From Bettongia penicillata ogilbyi (taxonomy: Eukaryota > Chordata > Mammalia > Diprotodontia > Potoroidae): DNA of 64,000 nt. The position numbers and the translations under genes are program-made. Location of the stretch: contig JAJHZJ010000014.1 of the NCBI GenBank assembly GCA_023548195.1, forward strand, positions 13,244,718-13,308,717, given 5' to 3'. Numbering within the stretch: the stretch's first letter is position 1; every line of letters starts with the position of its first letter. Below the pieces are notes generated by a model. That model had not been told where the DNA came from. It saw only the letters and a program-made list of their open reading frames with translations, and ran no database searches. Positions 47,500 through 59,229 of the stretch are shown here, piece after piece.

Positions 47500-48480
47500 G
47501 ATTTATATGATCAATATTAAACTTGTTACATTTTTAACATTTGAAAAACATGTAATATGTCCTTTCACTCTACTTGTTTTGTACAATTTGGAACTGAATT
47601 CACAAGACTTTGACATACTTTTCAATTCTTCATCATGAAAATACATTTTTATCATATTGGTTATTAAGTGCACCTTTAACTTTTTTCAAATCTAGCCTTG
47701 ATTTTTCAAATCTAGCCCACAGATTTTTAACAGTGCTTAAATTATAGGAATTCTCAAGTCATTAAGGCATGTTTATCGCCTTCTTTTGGGTACATTTCTA
47801 AACTTCTCATGACATATAACAACATTTTTCCATCTCCACTTGGGAATTACTATGATTCTAGAATTATTCTGCTTCTTAGTATATCAGAATATTTATTAGA
47901 GTTTATAATTCCCTCAAAGGCAGTAAGACTTCCAGACCGACTAGAAGAAAAAAAAAATCCTTAAAACATTTTTGGGTTGGATGTTTTATAGTCTGATCAA
48001 GACATTCAAACCTTACAGGAACTCCTGGGTGTCTGGATTACATTTCCATTTTGGTACAGCCTTGAGTTTCATCAGTAAAATTTATCCTTTTCCATTCTTC
48101 AGTACTCCAGTCTTTATAATGTTGTCTTGCTTGTGACAAGTGTTGCTTTCACAGCATGGTGAGCTGATATTAAAAAAATTAACTGGTCTCCATATACTGT
48201 TTCAATTTTAAGAAATCTGTGTTACACCATAGAGGAAGCAATAACAACTCATTCTGATGCCACTTGCTTTGCTTTGTTTTCTGAGGATTAATTAAGCTGT
48301 TTCAAAGCAATACTTTATCATTCTTAGTGTCATTTTTCATTTTCAATGTACTTCTGTGGGCTTGAATGACTCTTGAAAAAAAGGTTGACTTTCCCACACC
48401 AATAACTACTGCAGCATCTTTAAGAGATACAACTTTTACCCATAGCTTTACAGTAATAATGCTTATTCTTTAAAAAGAAT
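47500..48480 (-). mobile_element. Degenerate Tc1/mariner-like DNA transposon
   Basis: Minus-strand frames give VSLKDAAVVIGVGKSTFSR (a helix-turn-helix-like region), then DWSTEEWKRINFTDET and, further on, PKWRWKNVV. The order fits the N-terminal DNA-binding and central catalytic parts of Tc1-type transposases. Frames are broken by stops and shifts. A related plus-strand copy lies at 63060-63560. Confidence 0.6.
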
Positions 48481-48781
48481 CAGAAATGGGCAGCATGCAT
48501 ATTTATGGAACATAAATTAGCACTCAACTGAAAGAATAAAGTTAAAGGTGAGGAACCCTGCTCAATCTGGTTTTATCTACTCGAGGTTAGATGTTCTAGG
48601 TCAGCCCAGTGTAAGGAAAAGCCTACCTGCATAACTAGTGCGGTTGTAAAATGAAACCATTAAACCATTAAAAAAAAAAAAGCCTCAGCCTTGGATCACT
48701 CCCACCATCATTACCTCTGTTCCTATACACATAGATGGAGAAAATCATACAACTGCTGTGATTAGGTCTTCTAAAAATTTA

Positions 48782-49033
48782 TGTCTGTCATTCAATCATT
48801 TCAGTTGTATCTGATTCTTGGTAACCCCATTTGGGGTTTTCTTGGCAAAGATACTAGAGTGGTTTGCCATTTCCTTCTCCAGTTCATTTTACAGATGAGG
48901 AACTGAGACAAGCAGGGTTAAATGACTTGCCCAGGGTCACACAGCTGTCTAGTAAGTGACTGAGGTAATATTTGAACCCAGGAAAATGAGTCTTCCTGAT
49001 TCCAAGCCCAATGTTTTATTCACATCACCTAGG
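48782..49033 (-). mobile_element. Marsupial WSINE1-type SINE
   Basis: CATTTGGGGTTTTCTTGGCA, AAGATACTAGAGTGGTTTGC, CATTTCCTTCTCCAGTTCAT, TTGCCCAGGGTCACACAGCT and GTCTTCCTGATTCCAAGCCC follow antisense WSINE1 closely. It is one of the best preserved repeats in the window. Confidence 0.85.
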
Positions 49034-49059
49034 TACATTAAAAAAAAAAAAAAGTTATA

Positions 49060-51300
49060 CCACTTCAACTGCTGCCCTCAATTCTCAAGGCCTTTACTGC
49101 TATTAGTTGATCTTAACTATTATCTCCCTTATCAACTCACTATCCTATTCTCCATGGTGGCTTTTCCAAAACTTGTCATCTTTTCTCAAACCTCCAATGG
49201 CTTTCCCTCCCCCAACCTCTTTGCTGAGAGCCTTGTTTCATATTTTACAGAAAAAAATTGAGGTCATCCTAAGTGCCTTCTCCCCTATTCCTCATCTCAT
49301 TTTCATTCACATGCCTTCTGCCACTACTATGTCCTTCATTCCCATCTTACATGATTAATTAGCCTTAATCCTTTCCTTATCAAGCCTAACCTTCCTATCT
49401 GCTCAAGCAATTCCATTTCATCCTACTTCCTCCAACAGTGGCACCCAGTCCCCCATCCAATTATTTTCAGTCTTTCCCTGTCTACTGGCTACTTCCCTAC
49501 TGCTTATTACAAATGTTCATGTCTTCCCCAATCTGAAAAACCTATAAAAATAAAAATCACACAATCATACCCTGATTCTTCCATCACCTAATTTGTTGCT
49601 AAACCTTGAAAGGGCAGACTCCAAAGGTACTTCCACCTTTCTTTCTTCTCACTTTAACTCCTTACAATCAAGCTTCCAACCTTACCATTCCATCAAAACT
49701 GTCCTCTTTAAATTTTAGCCCAATTGCTTAATCCCCATTCTCCTTTTGCTCTTTACTACCTTTAGCACTTTTGATTAGTCATATGAAAGTCAAATAGAAA
49801 TAGATTTCAAGTGGCCCATATTGACTTAGAAAACCTCAAAGTAACATTGTCTATGTTGTATTGTATTTTTTATTCATATTTTTCAAATTTCCCAATTTTA
49901 ATTTGGTTCTGGTCATGATGGGGAGTTTTGCTGGCCTCTGTTGAGAGAGCCCTGATTTGATTCCTCTAATGCTGATAACAGAATTCTCCTTGATACTATC
50001 TTCTCTCTAGTTTTCTGGGACAAATATTCCTCCTATTTATCTAATCTCTCCTTTTCAGTCTCCTTCACTGCATTCTAATCAAGAGTGCGCCCTTTAACCC
50101 TAGGTGCCCTACAGAGGTCTGTCTTGGGCCCTATTCTCTTCTCCCACTACATCACTTCACTTGGTTATTCCATTAGCTTTCATGGATTTAATTACAATGA
50201 CCATTTCTAGCTGATAATTATCAATTCTACCTACTCTGCTCCAGCCTCTTTGCTGACTTCCAATTCTGCTTTTCAGACATCTCAAACTGAATGTCTAGCT
50301 TAAATTCTACACGTACAAAACTAGACTTAATAGCTTTTTTCCTAAACTGTTCTCTTCCTATCCTACCACCCTCCCCATTAGTGTGCAGTGCTTCTTAAAC
50401 TGGATTCTTACCCATAGTTTAAGAAGTGCTGAAAGGGACAAGAATGCAAAAAGTTTAAGAAGCCCCTGTGTACAGGGCAGTATCATCCTCCCAGTACTTC
50501 AGGCTTGCAACCCAGGGGTTATCATGGACTCATCAACTCTGCCCCACCCCCACCCCCAACTCCCACACAGACAGTCTGGTGCCAAGGCGTCTCAATTTTA
50601 CCTTTGCAACATTTCTAAAACATACCTCCAACCTTCTCTCCTCTGACACTTGCCACTCTGGGGCAGGTCCTCGATCACCTCACACCTAGATTATTTCATA
50701 ACCCTATCAATGGATCTGCCTACTTAGAGTCTCTTCTCACTCTCCAATCCACCCTCCATTCAGCAAGTTTTCCTAAATTTCAAGTCTGACCAAGTCATCT
50801 CCCTACTCAAAAAACTCCAGTGGCTTCCTATGGTCTCTAAGAACAAATACAAAATGCTCTATTTGGCACTCAAGGCCCTTTACGACCTTTCCAGTCTTAT
50901 TATACCTTATTCCCTGACACCGGGCTCCCAGCTGTGCCATTAATTAAGACACATCATCTCTCGCCTCTAGACACTTTCTGTTAACGTCCCCCAGGCCGAG
51001 AATGCTCTTCCTTCTCCTCTTAGCCTACTGACTCCCTTAACTTCCTTTTAGCACCAAGTAAAATCCCATCTTCTATGGGAAGTTCTATGGGAACCCTTTT
51101 CCAATCCCTCTTCATTCTAGTGCTTTTCTCACTTAATTACTTCCTATTTATCCTGCATACAACTTGTTTGCATTTTGTTTCCCCTCTTAGATTGTAAACT
51201 CCTTGAGTGCAGGCAATATTTTACTTTTTTTTTTTTGTATCCCTAGCACTTAGCCTGGCACACAGTAGCTCCTTGATAAATGTTTACTAACTGAAAATTA
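49060..51300 (+). repeat. L2 LINE, long sense copy
   Basis: Antiparallel to the L2 copies at 31-34 kb, this one runs sense through ORF2 (TTTCCCTGTCTACTGGCTAC, CTTGGGCCCTATTCTCTTCT, AGGCTTGCAACCCAGGGG). It reaches a full 3' end (TTGTAAACTCCTTGAGTGCA, CCCTAGCACTTAGCCTGGCA). A small foldback insertion lies at 50386-50468. No intact ORF. Confidence 0.8.
50386..50468. mobile_element. Short foldback element (MITE-like) inside L2
   Basis: The block starts CAGTGCTTCTTAAACT and ends with the near reverse complement AGTTTAAGAAGCCCCTG. Flanking L2 sequence aligns across it. The same terminal motif starts a second insertion in another L2 copy at about 53189. Ends beginning with CAG suggest a hAT-type element, which is inference. 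Confidence 0.6.
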
Positions 51301-51464
51301 CTGTTTGTCCCAAGTAATTTGCATACCATATTACTTCCTATATGTTTCATATTGTCTGGCATATAGTAGGCATTCAGTGAATACTTTATTGACAATATGT
51401 TAGAATGTTAAGTGTGTTATTTTGCTAAATGGATGCATTCCTGAAAAGGAAGGTAATGTTATAT

Positions 51465-51755
51465 AAAGATCACTGGGTTGGAAGACAAATCTAGATTTTA
51501 GTACTGATTCTACTAGATACTACCAATATGATGTGACAATTTCTCAATTCAAATCAACTTAATTCCATCAGATGAATGTTTATAAAATAACTATTTGTGA
51601 AAATTACTGTATGAGAAGATAGGGCCTCAGTTTCCTCAACTGATGAATAATAATACCAACTTGACCTATTCTCAAAAGGCTGTTGTGAGGGTGAAATGAG
51701 AGAATGTACATAAAAATGCTTTGAAAGTTACAAAAGCATGACAGATTTATTATTA
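51465..51755 (+). repeat. MIR SINE, sense
   Basis: GGTTGGAAGACAAATCTAGA, GGGCCTCAGTTTCCTCAACT, AGGCTGTTGTGAGGGTGAAA and AAAAATGCTTTGAAAGTTAC match MIR in sense order. There is extra sequence between the head and the core. Confidence 0.65.
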
Positions 51756-52109
51756 AGCTGAAATTTTTGTAAGCTTCTGTGCTGAAAATTTTACTTTCAA
51801 TGAATACTCTCTATTGTAATTTATTACTGATCTTTAATTGGCAAGAATTCCTTGTATTTTAGGTTTTAAGATTTCTCTATCATTATCAAGAAATAAATGA
51901 TTTAAATGCTATAGACTACCTGTATAAGGGAATACTCTCTTAGAAGTGAAGAGACCTTTTATAAAGTTCTCTAACTTAATCTGGATTATCATATCAGGTA
52001 GTCTACAAATGTAGCCTTACTGCAAACAATACTTGGCAGAAAACATAATTCTCTGAGCTAAGGATGTCAGCTGGAAAGGTACCAAATTTCCATCAGTTAC
52101 ATGACATCA

Positions 52110-52465
52110 TTTTCTTTTTAAAAAATATTAATTTATTTTTAGTTTACAACATTCAGTTCCACAAGATTTTGAGTTTTACATTTTCTCCTTCTCCTAAGAT
52201 ACCATGCAATCTGATATAGGCTTTACACGTACATTCATATTAAATATATTTTCACATTAGACATGTTGTAAAGAAGAATTATAATCAATGGAATGAACCA
52301 AGAGAAAGAAGAAACAAAACAAAACAAAAAAATAGAGCAAATGTATGCTTTGATCTGCATTCAAACTCTGTAATTCTTTCTGTGGATGTGGATAGAATTT
52401 TCTTCATGAGCCTTTTGGAATTGCATGATATTTTCTTTGGAAGAGACAAAATAGAGGAAAGGAAG
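52110..52465 (-). repeat. Antisense L1 3' end
   Basis: TTTTAGTTTACAACATTCAG, CAATCTGATATAGGCTTTAC, TATGCTTTGATCTGCATTCA and TCTTTCTGTGGATGTGGATA follow the antisense marsupial L1 3' UTR. Confidence 0.65.
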
Positions 52466-53188
52466 TTATAATGTAAAAAGATAAGAACTTTCCTAAATGT
52501 ACCTTAATGAGCAAATTCAAACCAGAGAGGATTTAAAAGCTCAAAATCTAGAAAGTTGTACTTGTATTACATATCTGCTTGGTAAATACTAATGAACTTC
52601 TGGCAAGACCCAAGAGTATTTGTTGTTTTCCTTAGTTTGTTTTCTAAGTTGGAGAACTTGTCCAGACTCTCTTTTCTAGCTTGATCCTTACAGAATTTTG
52701 TAACTTGAAGTCAAAAGTTCAAATGCAAGCTTTTAAATATTCTGAAGCACTAATACCCACAGTTAATTTTTATTATGATGTCTCTAATCAGTACCATTCA
52801 CTGCCTTCACTCCTATTCCACAAACTACAAAGGAAAGATGGAGAAAAATCTCAAAACCACAGATTGGGTTATTGAATTTCAGCTAGGGATTCACTGTGGC
52901 AAAGTGGTTCTTTATACCTCCCAAACACCACAGCAGCTTTTCTTAATCTTTTCATTCTTTTGGACTTCTTTCTAACCCTGTCACCTGATAACTTTGTCTC
53001 TTATTTCCCTGAAAAAATTGAGGCCATTTCCAGAGAGTTCCCTTTTTTCCCCTCTTCATCTCACATTACTCAGGCGCCTTCCCCAACTATCTTCTTCACT
53101 CATTTCACATAAAGAGATAGACTTTCTCCTTGCCAAGGCAAATCTCTTTCCATGCACAAGTGATCCCATTCTATCCCGTCTTCTCTAG

Positions 53189-53410
53189 AACAGCACTTCT
53201 TAAACTGTGGGTCATGATCCCATATGGGGTTGTGTAACTGAATGCTAAAAAAAATTGGCAACAGTAAATGGTTTCTGAACAAGCAGAGACCAAAAATTAA
53301 GTAAACATCAAACAAGTAATGAATCCACAGTGTTTCTGGTAGCACGTACCCATGTTGTATTGTGCAACTCCACTGCAGCCTTGGTTCTGAACATACAACA
53401 TGCACACTTT
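53189..53410 (+). mobile_element. hAT-like non-autonomous insertion in L2
   Basis: Starting CAGCACTTCTTAAACTGTGG and GTCATGATCCCATATGGGG, this block interrupts the L2 ORF2 alignment, which resumes near 53420. Its start matches the foldback element at 50386. The 3' limit is approximate. Confidence 0.5.
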
Positions 53411-54727
53411 CCTTCCACCTCTATTAGCTATGATCCTGTATCTCTCCTCCAAATGTGGATAAATACCTTGAGAAGTTGGTTTATTAATAGTTACTTTTTT
53501 TTTTAAACTCTCTTCCTAACTCTCTATTTTTTGGCTTCCGCCCTCATCATTTAACAGATACTACTCTCTCCAAAGTTACCAACAGTATCTTAATATTGTC
53601 AAATCTATTGGCCTTTTCTTAATTCTCACCTTTCTTGACCTTTCTATGTAACATCTGACACTGTCAATCACTCTCTGGTCCTCCATATCTTTTTATCTAG
53701 ACTTTTATAACACCTCTCTTGATTCTCTTCCTTCCATCTGTTTTTAACCACTCCTACGCCTCCTGTGCTGGATCTTCACCCCTCTTAACCATGGGGGTTT
53801 CCTAAGGCTCTGTCCAGGGTTCTCTTCTCCATACTATTTCACTTGGTGATGCAATCATTTCCCATGTCTATGGGAATTATCATCTCTATGCAGATGCCTC
53901 TCAGATCTTCCTAATGTAACTCCTGACTTCATCTCATATTTCCACCTGCTTATTAGTTATCTTGAATAGGATGTCCCACAGATATCTTAAAACTCACTAC
54001 GTCAAAAACTGAACTCACTGCCTATTCCCCAAACACTCTCCACTTCCTAACAGTTCAATTACTACCGAGGGTGTATCACCATCTTTGTAGTTACCAACAC
54101 TTGGAACCTAGGAATCATCTTGATTCTTCTTGCTCTCCCCTCCTTCCATCTCTTTGTATCCTATCAGTTGTTAAGTGCTTTCAATTCTACCTTCTTAACA
54201 TTTCTTACATATGTTCCCTTCTCTCCTCACACACTTTCAATTCCCTGGTGCAGTCCCTCATAACTTCACATCTGGACTACTGCAACTGCCTTTTGGTTGG
54301 TATACTCCCTCAAGTCTCTTCCCATCTCATCCTCCATTCAGCTGCCATACTGATCTTCCTAAAGTGTTTCTTCCTAAATGTCACTTCCCCTATACATTTC
54401 AGAGGCTCCCTGTCACCTAACCTCCAGGATCAAATATAACTTTCTCTTTGAAGTCAAAAACCCTTTATAACCTAGCCTCATCCACTTTTCAAGTCTTCTT
54501 ACACCTTATTACTCTCTCAATATACTCTGTAATCCAATGACAATGGCCTTCTTGCTATTCCTCACATAAGACATTTCTTCTCTTGAATAAGCATTTTCAC
54601 AGACTGTCCTTGATGACTAAAATTCTCTGCCTCCTGGCTTCCTTTAAGTTCCAGGTAAAAATCTGACCTTCTATTAAGAAGTTTTTCCCAGTCCTTCTTA
54701 ATGAGTGCCTGCCTGCTATTCTTAGCT

Positions 54728-54782
54728 TACATCTATATATCTATAGCTATAATATATCTATAGTTTATATCTACATAATTGT
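54728..54782. repeat. TATATCTA-rich simple repeat inside the L2 tail
   Basis: Repeated ATCTATA and TATCTATAG units expand the L2 3' region. Confidence 0.7.
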
Positions 54783-55489
54783 TTTCATATTTTTTCCCTC
54801 ATTAGACCATAAGCTCCTTAAAAGTAGGGACTGTCTTTTGTCTTTCTTTATATCCCAAGTACTTAGCACAGTACCTGGCACATAATAGAGTCATTAATAA
54901 ATACTAGTTGGCTCAAAGACTAAAGTATTAGAAAGATGATTAAATAATGATATTTTAAAATCATAGGCTCTTGAGAAGTTAAATTTAGGAAGTCCTTCAT
55001 AGCTGTTCAAAGACTGAAACTGGTATCAAGATAGAATGCCAAATAATACAAGTACTTGAGTAATCACAATTATTGTAGAACTAAGATGTTGTTATGTTCA
55101 TAAAAACACTATCTACAACAAGATACTCTTCCACTGAATGCAAAAGAATTTCTTGATACACCTACTACTAATAAATACTAATGATAATACAAATTTGGCT
55201 TTATATCTCTCCCCTAAAAAAAAAAAGCCATCCCATATAATAAAGAATTTTAAAAAGAGACAAAGAGAAATGACTACAAAAATGTAAATGGAAAGAACAA
55301 AAAAAACCAAAAGTGAATGCTGCAAAATAACAAGGAAGAAGCATGACTTAAGGAAAGAGATAATGGAAACCACCCTCACCCTATCTATTTTCAGAGGTGA
55401 GATCAAAAGATACTGTATATTACATATATTTTCAGACTTTTTTGATGTACTGATCAGTTATGCGGTTTTTTCTTTCTTTTTTTTTTATT

Positions 55490-57290
55490 TTAAAAATATT
55501 ACTCGTTGACTTCCAGGAGCCAAGATGACAGAGTAAGCAGGAAATCACTTAACTCTCCCATATTCACCTTTGGAAAAAACCATAAAATAGTGCTCAAAAT
55601 GAATCTTGGAATAGCAGGGCCAGAACTACAAGATGAAACAATCTTATAGTCCAAGCAACTTGGAAGGTCACCAGGAAAGGTCTGTCTCACTCAGTTAAAA
55701 GGTGAGCACAGTACAGGACAGGAAGTGTCAGGAAGTAAGCCAGTAGCAACCTCTACCTGAGCAAATTAATGGGAGGTCCTGAGCCCCAGTACAGCAGAGC
55801 ATGCCAACAGCAGGACACTCCACATGCCTCAGCACAGTCACGGGAAAGGCCAGTTCTAAGAAGCAAATAGTGCTTCAGTATAGTCCCATGCAAACATGTG
55901 GTAGATGCCAAAGTAGAGATACCCCATGGCCTCAACCACACAAAGCACTGGGACTCTGGCTCAGCACTAGGTAAGCTACCAGACTCATACAACCTCCAGA
56001 TGAACCAGCCACCTCCACCAAACCTCCTCAGCACAGCATCAGATAGGAGTTTCAAATGGGCCTCAGGGCAACAGCAGCCAGAGCCTACATCCCCTGACAC
56101 AAGAAACTTGGGACAGTGTCCCTTCCACCCCAGAAGCACAGCTCAAATTTAAAAGTAAGGAAAAAGGCTGGGAAAAAAATGACCAAAAAACAACAGAAAA
56201 AGAATCTGACCACAGAAAATTATTATGGTGATGGGGAAGATCAAGCTATAAATTCAGAAGAGGACAATGATGTCAAAAGACTTATGGGCACAGTCCCAAA
56301 GGAAAATGGTCTCAAGCCCAGAAAGAATTCATGGAAGAGCTCAAAAAAGAGTTTAAAAATAAAATTAGAGAGAAGAAAAACTGGGAAAAGAAAAGAGAGT
56401 GATGCAAGAGAATTATGAAAAGAGTCAATAGCTTGGAAAAAGAAAACTGCTTAAAAAGCAGAATTGACCAAATGGAAAAGGAGATGCAAAATCCACTGAA
56501 GGAAACAACTTCTTAAAAAGTATAGCTGGTCAAATGGAAAAGAAGATACAAAAAGTAACTGAGGAAAATGATTCACTGAAAACCAGAATTAGGTAAGTGG
56601 AAGCTAATGGCCCTACAAGACTTCAAGAATCAATCAAGCAAAATGAAAAGAATGAAAAATTAGAAGAAAAAGGAAAATAACATAGGAAAAACAATCAACT
56701 TAGACAACAGATCTAGGAAAAGTTAATATAAGAATGACTAGATTACCTGAAAGTCATAATTAAAAGGAGGACCTGGACAGCAACTTTCATGACATTATCA
56801 AGGAAAGCTGCTCTGATATCCTGGAAGCAGAAGGCAAAATCATCATTAAAAGAATCCACCTCAGGAAAGAGCTCTCAAAATGAAAACTCCAAAGAACATT
56901 ATAGCTAAATTCCACAACTATCAGGCCAAGGAAAAAATAATACATGCTTAAGTGTCTTGAAAGAAACAGTTTAAATATGAAGGAGCTACAATCAGGACAG
57001 GACTTAGCAGATGCAAAATTAAAAGATAGAAGGTCATGTGACACAATATTCCAAGAGGCAAAGGAGCTAGCATTACAACCATGAATCATGTACCTTGCAA
57101 AACTGAGCATAATACTGCCAGGGGAAAAATGGTCATTCAATGAAATAGAAGGATTTCAACCTTTCATAAAGAGAAGACTAAAACTGAACAAAAAAAATCT
57201 GATCTCCAATATCAAGAAGCATAAAAGAGGAAAAGAAAACATAAAGGATTCAATACAGCTAAACTGTTTACATCCTTACATGTAAAGATA
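55490..57290 (+). repeat. L1 5' UTR and ORF1 remnant
   Basis: The copy starts near GGAGCCAAGATGACAGAGTA, the usual L1 5' opening. A GC-richer 5' UTR follows to about 56150. From 56140 plus-strand frames read KNLTTENYYGDGEDQAINSE and later QMEKEMQ. Near 56790 a third phase reads HDIIKESCSDILEAEGK-like, the ORF1 C-terminal domain. The 57088-57285 frame continues lysine-rich. At least three frameshifts or stops make it dead. The 55753-56139 minus-strand frame is an antisense shadow of the 5' UTR. Confidence 0.7.
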
Positions 57291-58690
57291 ATGCTTGTAA
57301 TTTTTAAGAATTGTACTACTAATACTGCAACTAACAGACAGAGGGTATGGGCATAAGGTGAATTTGAGATAAAGACACAAAAAGATATATATAAAGATAT
57401 AAAAAATTAAGAGTTGAGAATAAAGAGTGCACTGAGTACAGAAGGAAGGGTAAAGTGGAATAGAATTACTTAACATGAAAAGGCATAAAAGACTTATTAC
57501 AAAGAAGGAGAAGATGGGAGGTGGGTGATAAGCATTGCTTGAACCTTACTCTCATAAGAATTGTCTCAAAGAGGGAATAATAGAAACAATCAGTTTTTCA
57601 CAAAAATCTCTATTACCTGACAGAGAAGTGGGAGAGCAGGAGATTAAGTAAGGGGGACGGTGGACTAACAGAAAGGAAGGCAAATGGGAAGCCACAGACA
57701 GAAGCAAAACACTGGAGGGAAAGCGTAAAAGGAGAGAGGACAAAAATGAGGGAAAAATAGGATGGAGGGAAATACACAGTAATCATAACTGTGTATGTGA
57801 ATGGGATGAACTGTCACATAAAATGGAAGTGAATAACAGAGGGGATCAAAAAACAAAATCCTAATGGAATGTGTTTATAAGCAGAACATGTGAAGCAGGG
57901 AGACACACAGAGTAAAGATGAGGGGCTGGAGTGGAATCTATCATGCTTCAGCTGAAGTAAATAATCCTGACCTCAAAGCAAAAGCAAAAATAGACCTAAT
58001 TAAAAGAGATAAGGAAAGTACACTTGCTAAAACGTACCATACACAATGATGTAATATCAATGCTAAACTTATGTGTACCAAGTGGCATAGCATCCATATA
58101 CTTAAAGGAGAAGTCAGCTGAGTTACAGGAAGAAATACAAGTCTTCCCATACTAGTGGGAAGGCTTCAATTGTTATCTCTTGAGAATTGATAAATCCAAC
58201 CAAAAAAGAAAAAAAACTAAGGAGGTGAACGGAACATTAGAAAAGTTGGATATTTGGAGACTTTTGGAGAGAACTGCATGGGAACAGAAAAGAATATAGC
58301 TTTTTCTCAGCAGCACATGGGACCTAAAAAAATGACCATGTATTAGGGCATAAAACCCTCAAAATCAAATGCAGAAAGGCAGAAATAACAAATGCATCCT
58401 TTTAGGGTCATAATACAATAAAAATTAAATTCAACAAAAGGCAGTGGAAGGATAGATTAAAAACCAATTGGAATAAGTGGATCACAACCTGATGCTAAGT
58501 GAAGTGAGCAGAACCAGGACATTGTACACAGTAACAGAAACATTGTACAATGACTAATTGTGATAGATTTAGCTCTTCTCAGCAGTGCAAGGATCTAAGA
58601 CAATTCCAAAAAACTCTTGATGGAAGATGTTATCCACATCCAGAAAAAGAACTCAGTCATGATGTGAAAGACTAACTATATTTCCCTTCA
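57290..58690 (+). repeat. LINE remnant (intergenic/endonuclease-like) ending in an L1-type 3' tail
   Basis: Frames near 57950 read DLKAKAKIDLIKR and KWHSIHILKGE in broken phases, with an endonuclease-like context as at 5600-6400. From 58490 the sequence passes to the L1 3' end (AGTGAAGTGAGCAGAACCAG, TAGCTCTTCTCAGCAGTGCA). An internal deletion joins early ORF2 to the 3' end. No ORF survives. Confidence 0.55.
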
Positions 58691-58769
58691 TCCTATCCCA
58701 CCCCTCCATTTATTCTACTCTCACTGTAGAGAGTAGAATACTGGTGAGGAGGGAAAGTGTAAAATGTGT

Positions 58770-59225
58770 ACTTCATCTACTCCATTCTAATCTTTATGGA
58801 ATTATTTTATTCTGTGAGTTTTTGGACCTCCTTTTCCATCTGGCCAACTCTGCTTTTTAAGGTATTCTCCTCATTAGCTTTTTGGATCTCTTTTGCTGTT
58901 TGGGTTAGTCTATTTTTTAAGGTGTTATTTTCTTCAGCATTTTTTGGATCTCTTTTAGCAAGCAGCTGACTCATTTTTCACAATTTTCTTGCATCCATCT
59001 CATTTCTCTTCCCAATTTTTGCTCTACTCCTTCTTGATTTTCAAAATTCTTTTTGAGCTCTTTCATAGCCTGAGACTAATTCATATTTTTCTTGGAGGCT
59101 TTGCATGTAGGAGCTTTGATTTTTGTCACCTTCTGTTAGTATATTTTGGTCCTCCTTTTCACCAAATTAAGATTCTATAATGTGATTCTTTTTCTGATTT
59201 TTGCTCATTTCCCCAGAGTGATGGG
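58770..59225 (-). repeat. Antisense L1 ORF1 fragment
   Basis: Plus-strand text with CTTTTCCATCTGGCCAACTC, CTGCTTTTTAAGGTATTCTC, TTTTTGAGCTCTTTCATAGC and TTTTCTTGGAGGCTTTGCAT is the reverse complement of L1 ORF1. It is the same region as the sense fragment at 56150-56600. The plus-strand frame 58766-58969 is a shadow. Confidence 0.7.
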
Positions 59226-59229
59226 GAGT

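Larger units (their letters stand above)
52900..54910 (+). repeat. L2 LINE, second sense copy
   Basis: Sense L2 ORF2 text includes CTCCTTGCCAAGGCAAATCT, ATGCAGATGCCTCTCAGATC and CTGGACTACTGCAACTGCC. It reaches the 3' end with CATAAGCTCCTTAAAAGTAG and CACAGTACCTGGCACATAAT. The 54071-54439 open frame is an RT fragment on the correct strand but has no complete domain. Confidence 0.8.

Noticed and set aside
48642..48690. Possible PACS2 donor-bounded exon on the minus strand near ACCTGCATAACTAG
   Set aside because: The translated frame does not match any PACS2 segment and no acceptor lies at a suitable distance.
54071..54439. 122-codon plus-strand open frame
   Set aside because: It is a decayed piece of L2 ORF2, not a host gene.
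55753..56139. 128-codon minus-strand open frame
   Set aside because: It lies antisense in the GC-richer L1 5' UTR and has no similarity to a known protein.
58309..58330. U6-like CAGCAGCACAT match
   Set aside because: Only about a dozen bases match and the context is LINE sequence.
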